A stretch of DNA of 64,000 nucleotides from Talpa occidentalis. Its lineage: Eukaryota; Chordata; Mammalia; Eulipotyphla; Talpidae. Of the stretch, positions 1 to 9,700 are shown piece by piece (position 1 is the first letter of the stretch; each line of letters begins with the position of its first letter). The stretch lies in assembly GCF_014898055.3 (NCBI RefSeq), contig NW_023602073.1, forward strand, positions 22,987,784 to 23,051,783. The letters run 5' to 3'. A program made the translations under genes and the position numbers. The notes under the pieces were generated by a model. The model had not been told where the DNA came from. It saw nothing but the letters and a program-made list of their open reading frames with translations, and made no database searches.

Positions 1-1346
1 AAAGCTGTAGGAGGGCACTGCGGTAGATAAGAAGAGAGACTTTGATTTTAACTAAAGAAAAAGAAAAAAAGAAATTTTAAGGTCATGTCTGTGGAGACAT
101 AGGCTTCAGTGCAAGTGTCCCCTGGGAGTGCCAGGGAGCAGGGGAGGGACTGAGTTTGATAATCACACCCGTGAGTGTCCCGCCTCTTCCTCTTGTTACA
201 CTTTCACAAGTGAATTTTCCAAATTAGTTTCCCTCGGCTGGCCTGAAATCCAACCACATACCACACCAGCATCCCTTATGTAGGGACTGGTAGCAAAAGG
301 CCCAAGGAGGGAATGAAATAAAGAGCAAGACTCTTATAAAAATCTCTATTGTGATACCAAACTAAGAAACAAATGTGCTATATTGGTTTCCATCAAAATG
401 GTGAAAATAGGCACTCACACATATATCAAAACAGCCAAGTCTGCCATGACGATGGCAGCATGCCTATTGACATTTCGGAAGAAAGAAAGCAAATAATATC
501 AAGTCAGACAAGGAGCAACAACAAACAGATCTACCCCACAGATATCAGTCACCGCATCTCAACCTAGAAATCTTTCTACAGAGTCCAGGTGAGGATCCAT
601 TCTGGAGATTTGTATGTCACACAAACTGGGGCATGGGTGCTTTTGTCCCTGATTTTTCAGTAGCAACAGATTCTGGGTAAGTGTCGGTATCTCACAAATG
701 ACATGTGTGGGCATGTCGGTATCTTTCGAATGACAGAAGTTGAATTCCCAGATTAAGATTACTTTTTCCCTTAACAGTTTGTGAGGTTTATTTCTCTCCA
801 GGCAGTGGGAAGGGTCACTTCAGTGCTTAATTTTCTCCATTTGCTAAAGAAATGGCAACCGCCTAATGGGAGTGAGCAAAGCCATAACGTCCATTAAGAG
901 GGTGGAGGAGAAATACAGATTCTCAAATCCTAATGACTTCTTGGAAAAATTGATGACAATAGCCCCAGTTGAGCCAGACTCTGCTTCTCCAGGCCCATGC
1001 TTGTATCTGGTTTGATTCCTCCTTTGCAAATTCCCCTTTTCCATTGGAGGAGCCATCCACCAAGTTATGGGTTCCTGCTGGAGCAGCCACGCATGGGCGT
1101 GGAGGGAGCAGCAGGATGAACAGAAGACGGAAACACTCCCATTTCACTGTAACTCTAGACTGTAATAATCAGCTCTACAACGCAAACTACCCTCAGCTCT
1201 CTTATAAAAGGCACCCCGCTGGCATAGGGGGTGCCTCCCCATCCAAATGTAGAAATTTAACTGCAATCAAAGGAGACCTATTTGCAAAGCAGAGCCTCAT
1301 TTCTAAAGCTTCCTTTCAAAAAAAAAAAAAAAATCACACCCACAAT

Positions 1347-1369
1347 GGGTGGGGGTAGGTGGGGGTGGG
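1347..1369 (+). other. G-quadruplex-type motif
   Basis: Four runs of three or more G with short spacers (GGG-T-GGGGG-TAGGT-GGGGG-T-GGG), just after an A16 run. Pattern only. Confidence 0.5.
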
Positions 1370-3106
1370 TTTCATCAGTGGATTCATTTGGCAAAGAAAT
1401 CACTCCCTCCTTTGGCCTCAGCTGTCTCTTCCATGCGTGGCAGACCCTGGGGGAAGTTTATCTGCCAACGTGAGTCAGAATGGAGGCAAATTGCAAATAG
1501 TGCAAAAAAACCTGCTGTTCAGTCTGGTAGAGAATCCACACCACAGGACAGAAAACGCCCTTCACGAGGGGTTTCAAATCAGACCCCTGTGTCTTATTTA
1601 GCATTTGAATGAATGCCAGCTCTCTGCGGGCTGAGAATTGATGCATGCACTGGCTTGTATTTTTCCAGACTCAATGAATACCATCAGCTAAAGATAGCGC
1701 GGTAATGTAACACTTCAGTCACGGGGTTTTGTTGTTTTGTTTTGTTTTTTTAAGAAACTAAATTAAACATTTTAAGTACAGTCACATAACAGGAACAGGG
1801 GAAACCAACGTTGGATAAATGCATGGGCCTAAGGAAAAAAGAAACGCATCATAATGTAAGAGCAGAGGCTAGGAAGGAGTCAGTTTTATAGCTAGCATGA
1901 CCACGAAATTGGCATGTGGCTATAGCTAAATTACACATCTTCTGTCTCTCCATCCCCGTCTCCCTACACATGAGAATAAGGACTTTGCGCAGATAGTTAT
2001 TCAGGGGCATGCAGCAGGACTCACTAGGCGGATAAGAGAAGGAATGGAGAAAAACCAAAGCAGTGAAATCCACCCTCGCTAATACTGCCGAGTTGTTCTT
2101 ATTTCCTTTCATTGCTATTGTGACAAGAGGAGCCTCAAAGGATTGATGCTTCAAAACAGAGGCATGACTGTAGCTGATCTCCACACCACTTTTATTTGCA
2201 AATGGAAAATTGGAGAAAGGCTGAAGAAGGTGATGAGGAGCGTGGAGATAGATGAAGGAGTTAACTGGGGCTTGGCATCCACTCGTCTTCCTAAAGAAAT
2301 GGTGCCCAGCCACTCCTTAGAAGTCCTGTATCTTTCTGTGCCATGTCCTGGAGGCTCCTTCCCTTATCAAATATGCATGACGAAAAGGCACAAGAGCTCA
2401 GGAACAAGATGAAGCTTCCAACTGAAAATCACTCCTGTCTCCAAAAAGACAGGAAAGTCACACCAGTCTCGTGTCCAGATGGCTCATCTTTGGGTTCTGA
2501 ACCTTCTCTATTCCCATCCACTGAGCCAAGGAGACTGTGCAGGGAGATCACTGGTCTTAATGAATGTATGCATTTGCCCAGAAAACTGAGCATTCTTTCT
2601 CCGGTCACTTCGACCTTGAAGGCAAAGCGCCGCCTTCCCCCAAATGCACAAAAGCCATCTCTTGTCCTTGATGAGTGCAACTTGGGTATCTCACTCCTGA
2701 CATTGTCTCAAAGGCTGTCATTTCAAAGACCAACCAGAAGCAGATACCTCTCAGACTGCCCCTCAAAACCAGTGTGTTTCGAGCCACGAGTGTCCCATCC
2801 AAAGGGAGCAGGAACTGTATGGTGAGCACACACCTCGCGCACTTGAAAGTGGGTCAGCAACTTGGAAGAAACAGATGCACTTGGTGGAGAATTCAAAATA
2901 AACAGAAGCTACAATGCCCGATTCTGTTGCCTCAGAATCCGAGGGAAGCTTATGTTCCAGAAAGCAAATCATCTATGGATTTGAGTCACCTGATTTCAGC
3001 CCCAATCAAAGCAATAAAGTCTGAGAAATGAAGTGTTCAAAGGGCTACCACATCAAGAAATTCTTCTAGTGATCCCTTTGAAAGACACAGTTGAAGGACT
3101 AGAAGC

Positions 3107-3144
3107 AGGGTGTTTTGTTTTTTTTTTTTTTTCCTTTTGCAAGT
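3107..3144. repeat. 38-bp segment duplicated at 5157-5194
   Basis: AGGGTGTTTTG, a run of 15 T, then CCTTTTGCAAGT. It occurs identically at 5157-5194, including the T-run length, while the sequences on either side differ. Confidence 0.8.
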
Positions 3145-4444
3145 ATGATTGCTCTAGTGATCTCAGAAATAGCAGAAACAATTCACCCCTGGCCCCAGAA
3201 ACTAAGATCAAAAAATGAAAGTAGAAGAGGAAAAAAATGCAATGTGGAAGGGAAGCATCTCCCAGGTGTGGACTACGGGGGTGTAGGGATATGGGGGAAG
3301 GGACACAGGGCTCGCCTGCACCCAGGACCATAGCAAGGGGCATCTCCTGCAAGCGTGGCAGGGGGCATTCTGAGTTCAAGCACACTGACACCCCCCCACC
3401 ACCACCTTCCCCACCCATGGCCACAGTCCTCATAGGGGTCAAGGCATCAGAATTGCTGATTTTCCCAAAAATCTTCTCAAAGCAGCAGCAACCGCAGCAG
3501 TTTTCCTGCAAAGCAAACAAAATATGACTCTGGTTAATTCAGCAGGGCTTTTAAAATTGTAATTAGTTGGTTGTGCCCCATAGGGAAACCACAAATGAGT
3601 TTTTATAATGTATGTGTGTATGCAAGAGGGGAAAAAGAGAAACCCCTTGAAGGACCCCACCGCCTACCCGAGTTGGCTTTTTGCTTTTTTCAGTTTATGC
3701 AAGAGAGGTTAGTGCTCTCTGCACCAAAGAAGGACAAGGTCTCTTTGTTTCATCTGAAGCACGGCCAGCTCCCGAGCTGCCACCCATCCGTTCCGTCAGT
3801 CTGATCTGGCATCAAAGTCGGACGGCAGAGCACGTGGGGATATTTCCATTTGCTTTGTGACCACATCTGACCTGGGGCCTGTACTTCAAATGCACATCAC
3901 TCCTTCAGATCTGGGAGGGACCACAAACGTCTATCTCGCAGGTTGGCAAAAGATGCCATGGAAACGGGAAATGGAATCCCACCAGACTGATCTCTGAGCA
4001 TTTCCCCAACGCATCAAAAAAGCCTCTAACAAATTGCAGGCGATTTATAGGCCTCAATTTACATGGTGGATTATGCCCTGTTCTTCGGACCTGGAAGTTG
4101 TTCTTTTTCCACAGGAATAATTTTCAACCACCGGATTTTAAAAATCAATATTATCTCAAAGTTGGTTTTACTCATAATATATCTTGCCAAGAACCCATCT
4201 TATCCTGGCAGGAAATAGTATTGTGAGGAATAATTTTTTCTTTTAAGCATTCTTTGCAAATGAGGCTGCTCCTGGAGTTAATACCTTACTTATATCTTAT
4301 TTTGGAAAAGCAAAGGGAAAGTAAGACGCATCCATGTGGCCTGGATCTGGAGGGGATGTTTCCCCTTACTGTGATGCCACCCAGGTGAATTTCTGAGGCC
4401 CACATGCCGGAGGTACTCAGGAAAGGCAGGCAAGATGCCCTAGT

Positions 4445-4462
4445 GGCCATCAGGGGGCGCCC
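4445..4462 (+). promoter_or_regulatory. Candidate CTCF binding site
   Basis: GGCCATCAGGGGGCGCCC matches the CTCF core (CCASYAGRKGGCRS) at nearly all positions. It lies about 2.3 kb beyond the MYLK4 stop codon, between the gene and its 3' neighbour region. Motif only; occupancy is unknown. Confidence 0.55.
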
Positions 4463-4907
4463 CTGAGCAAGTCTCCTCCAGCAAGTAGCTCATCACCCTG
4501 CTGTGACCAGCTCGGAGGCTTTGCCTTTGTCCTCTGCCTGGGCCACCACTGTCTGCCAGCATGCCAGGGTCAGTGCCAACTTGTCTTGGTAGGTCTCTAC
4601 CACCTCCCTCCGCCATTTCCTCCCGCCAGACACAGGCGACAGGCTGGCCTCCCATTGCAACCTCCTGTCATCCAAAACATTCATTCCCAGCAGGCCTCCA
4701 AGTGACGCCAGTGCTTATGGTGGGAAGGTGGTTTGTGGCAAACCCTGGAGGCTTGTGGTAGCCAAGGACAAAGCTGCTTCTGGGCAAGAGGGTAAGGGGA
4801 GAGACAGAGACGGAAGGACAGGGGACACAGATGGGCTGCCCGTAGACACTCGCTCAGCAGAGGCTGAGCCCAGGGCCAGCGCCCAGGCCCAGGCACACAG
4901 TCATTTC

Positions 4908-4913
4908 TTTATT
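4908..4913 (-). terminator. Candidate polyadenylation signal for MYLK4
   Basis: TTTATT on the plus strand, that is AATAAA on the gene's strand, about 1.84 kb after the stop codon. It is the nearest canonical hexamer. The sequence alone does not prove use. Confidence 0.25.
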
Positions 4914-5354
4914 GTCATTGTCACAAGACACAAAGCTGCCTCTACCCTCTCTAAACATTAGTGTCCTTGTTCTTTTAGACCAACGGGAATGGTCTTCGTA
5001 AATAGAAAGCACAAGACTTCCTGTTGCTTTCCACAGATTTTGTAATATGTGATAGACTCCAAATTAAGGGATCTTTCCACCAAGGACTGATTGCTTACCT
5101 GACTCAGGTTTCTGACTTTTGTTATGATCTACTGATTGATTTCTACGGTAGATTCAAGGGTGTTTTGTTTTTTTTTTTTTTTCCTTTTGCAAGTTTTGTT
5201 TTTTTGTTTACAAGAAATAAGATGAGTCAAAAGGCAGAACAAAACAAAACAAAAAAATCTCAGGCCCAGGATAAATATAAGTTGAAATGAAAGACTAAGA
5301 CCAGTGGGCAGCAAGGATGCAGACTTAAAACTGAGCTTCAAAAATGGCCCTGGG

Positions 5355-5775
5355 GGCCTCCCCTGGTGGCGCAGCAGTTGAGCGCTGGGCTGCGAAGATG
5401 CCCGAAGCCTCTGCAGCGCCAGTTCGTTCCCTGGCCACCGGCGAGGGTCCCACATGGGGCGCAGACCACTCCTGCCACCCACTGCTCCCCTCAGCAGTGT
5501 ACTTTGTCCGTCTGCCTGTTCTGTTCCCCGCTCTGGCTCTGGTGAATTCTCTCAGAAGGTCTTACCCCCAAGCTTGTTGAGTGACTCCAAGGAGATAATC
5601 CCAGCAAAATCTTGAGCTCAGTGATTGGCACATAGTAGGTACTCAATAATTACAATTGTGAATCACATAACAAAAATAATCTGTTCTGAGAAACATGTCA
5701 TTCCATCACCTCCCGCGCTTCTGACTATACCAGGTGCTTGTATAAATAAATAAATAAATCTTAAAAAAAATAAAT
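5355..5775 (+). mobile_element. tRNA-derived SINE (CG-rich type), split by a 156-bp insert
   Basis: Flanked by a perfect 14-bp target-site duplication AAAATGGCCCTGGG (5341-5354 and 5776-5789). The head is GGCCTCCCCTGGTGGCGCAG and the tail TAAATAAATAAATCTT. At 5555-5710 a foreign segment interrupts the otherwise continuous GAATTCTCTCA...CCTCCCGCGCTTCTGAC body. The perfect duplication means the SINE inserted whole, so the interruption came later or during fixation. Confidence 0.9.
5555..5710 (-). repeat. 156-bp inverted copy of 6386-6541 inserted inside a SINE
   Basis: Every base from GAAGGTCTTACCCCC to CATTCCATCACC is the reverse complement of 6386-6541 by direct reading. The segment is absent from the other SINE copies in the window. 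The source copy continues into a flanking MIR element, so 6386-6541 is the original and this is the copy. The 3' junction shares the short string CACC with the SINE, a microhomology. No target-site duplication surrounds the insert. Confidence 0.95.
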
Positions 5776-6385
5776 AAAATGGCCCTGGGTTTACTGCCCA
5801 AGATTAGGGAGCTAACTTGTTGGAGGGTGACTGGTCCCCCAATAAGGACATAAAGGTTGGGACTTCCTAAAGTCCTCTATACTGAGTTCACTTCCCTGGG
5901 GCATGCATCGAGCTAGCTTCTTGATAGCATTTTGTGTGCTAAGTGGCCTCTTAAAATTTCGGACAGAATTCTAAGCAGGGTGAAGGAGAGGATGTGTCTA
6001 GGCTTTGTATGAAGTGGTAGTTCCTTGGGGGACCAAGATCAGGAGACAACTGAAAGGAGGGGGAGAGAGAGTTGGGCTTTAGGCCCAGTGACACCTGAGA
6101 GGGCCTTGTGCCACCATTTCTAGTAGTATGCTCCAGGTGAGTTAATCAGTTGAATCTGAGACTCAGTTTCCCCATCTATACCGAAAAGGTCTCACTTCCT
6201 CAGCTTTCACACAGTTGTAAAGACTAGCAGACATACTTTCTGTTCAATCACTGGCGCCTAGTGAGCTACAGTCATTTGTCACTTAATGACATTTTGGTCT
6301 GCGGTGGACCGTAGAGACCAGGGTGGTCCAAGAAGGTGAGTCACATGTCCTGGGTTTGTGTAATTGCACCCTATGATGTTTGCAT

Positions 6386-6541
6386 GGTGATGGAATGACA
6401 TGTTTCTCAGAACAGATTATTTTTGTTATGTGATTCACAATTGTAATTATTGAGTACCTACTATGTGCCAATCACTGAGCTCAAGATTTTGCTGGGATTA
6501 TCTCCTTGGAGTCACTCAACAAGCTTGGGGGTAAGACCTTC
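6386..6541 (+). repeat. Template arm of the 156-bp inverted repeat
   Basis: Unique sequence plus the start of an antisense MIR (TTATTGAGTACCTACTATGTGCC). It is identical over 156 bp, in reverse orientation, to 5555-5710, with 675 bp between the arms. Confidence 0.95.
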
Positions 6542-6600
6542 CCCAACCCACAAGTCAGAAAACCAAGGTTTCTGTGCTAGAAAATGGCAGAATGAGTCTG
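6446..6600 (-). mobile_element. MIR fragment
   Basis: TTATTGAGTACCTACTATGTGCCA followed by diverged MIR body in antisense orientation. This is an old mammal-wide SINE. Confidence 0.7.
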
Positions 6601-6752
6601 ATTTCAGGAACCTCGCCTTTGGCAGAAACACTCCTCTGCTTCCCACAAAATGGAACACGTTTCATCTCTTGCTTTTTCCTCTCTTAGGACTTGAGAACCA
6701 CCCCTGCAAGAAAAGACCCAAGACCAACCTTCAAACGGGCGCTTTCCACAGA

Positions 6753-6797
6753 CTATTTGGTCACAGGGCCCTGAGCAACGGAGCGGCAGTTCTTCTT
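6753..6797 (-). CDS. MYLK4: MYLK4 terminal coding exon with stop
   Basis: The exon starts after acceptor TTTTCTAG at 6797 and encodes [14 protein letters not shown] followed by TAG at 6755-6753. It aligns with the human C-terminus as recalled (KKKNRGSDAQDFVTK), with one Lys fewer and several changes in the middle but the same VTK end. The tail is far too short for the calmodulin-binding regulatory helix of MYLK or MYLK2. The 3' UTR continues below 6753. Confidence 0.88.
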   Translation of the reverse strand, partial: KKNCRSVAQGPVTK

Positions 6798-9700
6798 CTA
6801 GAAAAACCAGAGTACATTTGGTGATGGATTAGAACATCTGGCATTAGTTCCTGACTTAGCATGCAAGAACACTTGAAAAGTAAGTACTTGCTACTGAAAG
6901 GAAAATACTCTTCAAGAGAAGTCCCTGAAACCTAAACAGTTGATGGTCCCAGCAAATACACTGACCCACCTTCAGAGTCCAGCTCCAGTGTGCCCCCTAA
7001 TGCTCCCATGGCCCCCAACCTTCCTCTCAGAGTCAGGGACCAAGAGCTCAGCATCTAATAGCAACTGTTACACCCCTGTGTTTTGTCAAAACTCACTCAG
7101 ACCAACATCCACTTTGACAAGCACAAGAGTCAAGACAGAAATTGGGGCACAACTGCAAAGCTGAGTTAGACACAGAAGCTGCTGCTTCTAAATCTAGAGG
7201 AAAAGCATGATTGATGTGCCACTGAGAGGCTCAAGACAGGGAATGCTCCTCCAGTTTTGGGGTTCAGAGCACAGTTTCAAATTCAAGCTAATTTTAAAGT
7301 TAATCTGAAGTTAAGTCAGAGCATTTAAAATAGGCCTTAGACAATCGCTAGCATTCAGGCTGATCTGGACGGAGTCACGGAGAAAAGACTGCGAGGCAGA
7401 TGGTGAGGAGCAGAGCTGGACCTCAGTGGGGGTTTGCTTGGAGAGGATGATGGGGAACACCTGCAGATTTTTGTTTTATATCAAGGAGGAGAAATATGAC
7501 CAAAACTGTAATGAATCAAGTAATGACTTGATCACTTAGAGAATAGCGTGCATGGAGGTTCAATATCAGCTCATCAGGTGTCTATTTGTTCCGTAAATTG
7601 CAAGAAGGACCTGAGCTAAGGACGTCACCCTGGGGACAGGAAGGGGAGGTAGAGGGCATATTAGTTCTTGGAGAAAAGAAACCATGTCAATTTGTTCAGT
7701 TTTCCTTCCTCTAGACCCAAAGCATTTGCTAAGTCCACAATGGCATGTGCTGAGTTCTAACAGTTGAGAGTCATTTCTGATAAATGGTGGGTTTTGTCTG
7801 GGTCTGGGGATGTAGGAACAACAGAATCACAATATACCAGTTTCAGTATATACAACATACTATAAATACACAATATACTGGTATAAATAATATACCAGTT
7901 TCAGTATAATCCAGAGGGCAGAGAACTTCAGAACCTTAACTTCTAAGACAAAAAAAAAAAATCCTTTTTAAATGTAGTGACTGGTTTTAGGCCTGCTCAG
8001 TGGCTAAGAAAGTCTAAGTACTTTTTAATTATGACATGATTAAAAGAGGTAAATGAAAGTTTATAAAAGACTTTTTTAAAGTAGAATTTAGATTTCAACA
8101 GTAAATAGTTTGGGATGAGTTAAAGTCTCAATGTAAAAGTCCAATTCTGATTTTATAATAATTACCTGAACCATGATTATTCTCTAAATGAGTCTCCTGG
8201 AGAAAAAACTTAGTCTCGATATTTTATTAAGAAATAAAATATACTAAGTTTGAATACTGACTTTCTGTAACACCAGAAATGTTCAGTATTTGAAAGGTTC
8301 TGGAAACTTCACCATGAACGGTACGTGAATGTTTCCAGAAACTTCATCACGAACGGTACCCAAATGGAAAGTTCCAGAAACTACCCAGCAGCCCATCACT
8401 CATTAAGATAGCGAAGGAAGAAAGCCCCACCCAGATCCCAGGACCCTCCTGTGTCTGCAGTGGGTGCAGCTTTGTCGCTTGCTCCTGGTGGGATTCTGGG
8501 CAAGTGTATAACCCTCATCCATAGTGTCCTCATCTACATAACGAGGACAATAACAAGGTCTTGTTTCTGAGGGCTGGTATGAGGAGTAAGTGAATTTTTT
8601 TTTTTTGTAAAGCAGTATGCCATGTAATGACGACTTTTGTGATCACTAACTAGATTCACACAATGGACTGTGTTGTTTTATTTTTTAAATCCTCACCATT
8701 CTTGAAATATCTATTCACCTTCGGAACCAGCAGCAGTTGGATAGAATAACAAAAAGGTGACTTGTGTTATTGTTGTTATATGGTTTTAAAACTATTTTTA
8801 AACACTTTTGAAGCTGCAAAATGTCATTAATTATCTGCTGTGGTTTCTATAGTGTCCTAACATGTCAATTAGGTGTCCAATGTATTTGGATACCAATAAG
8901 CTCGGGTAAAAATACATTGGTGGAAAATTGGCCCAAAATAGGTTGGTAACCCTAATAAGCAGTTTATGTAGTCTGGGTGAGGTACATACTAGGTAATAAG
9001 TCTATTTTTACTTGACATCAGTACCAATTATCAAGGAAAGGTATATTCAAGCACAAATAAAACTTAGTACTGATGCTGAATTTAGAAGTCAAGTTAATTT
9101 CAATAAAAACTGGATGTGGAAAATATGAGTACCTGAAGCACAGGCATTCCAAGGCTTGTTGGTCCGTGGAACAGCTCTGTCCCCAAACCCCAGGGTGTGG
9201 TGAGGATGAGGAGCAACTGCAGGAAATGAAAGTGCGCCTTGCACACCATGTCCAGCACATCACAGCCACGATGCTCACGTCAGACCTCTCCTCAGTGAGG
9301 CCTTTCTGTGTGTTTGCCCAGTTGGACAGCCTAAATGCTTAGTGAAGTTGCTTCAGAACTACACTTCTGCATCTGTGTTATTTGCACAAGACACAGTGAT
9401 TTGGATGCAGATGGTCTTGAGGTGGGGGCGATGGTAGTAATTCATGTGAGAGGTGTCACAAGCCTGGATAACGATAGGGATGGAGAGGATTGGCCAGAAC
9501 TCAGGAGCTATTAGGGAAAGTCATGTCTAGAACTTGGAGGTAAGTTAGATAAGAGATGGAGGAGAGAGAGGAAGAGACAAAGAGGGTTCTCTGTGGTCGG
9601 TTTAGGCTGTTGGTGGATTCTGTTCTGGGAGGATAGTTGAGGATGAGGGAAAGAGAGGGAAGATTTCAGTCGAGGACTGAGAAGATCCAATGCATGGTGA

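Larger units (their letters stand above)
1..4440. other. 3' flank of MYLK4, no gene seen
   Basis: Open frames here are short and resemble no family I know. Simple features are the A-run at 1318-1333, the G-rich motif after it, a 15-T run at 3119-3133 and C/A-rich patches near 3390-3415. No member of the window's SINE family occurs in this stretch. Confidence 0.6.
4890..6752 (-). other. Probable MYLK4 3' UTR or immediate 3' flank
   Basis: This is the region after the stop codon, with no coding potential. The first canonical AATAAA on the minus strand is at 4908-4913, and a variant AGTAAA lies near 5790-5795. If the distal signal is used, the UTR is about 1.85 kb and includes an antisense SINE and both arms of the 156-bp inverted repeat. 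The end point is an inference only. Confidence 0.3.

Noticed and set aside
5344..5580. 78-codon open frames with similar peptides at several places (also 32305, 43046, 55908)
   Set aside because: Translations of SINE copies; the similarity comes from the repeat family, not from a gene family.
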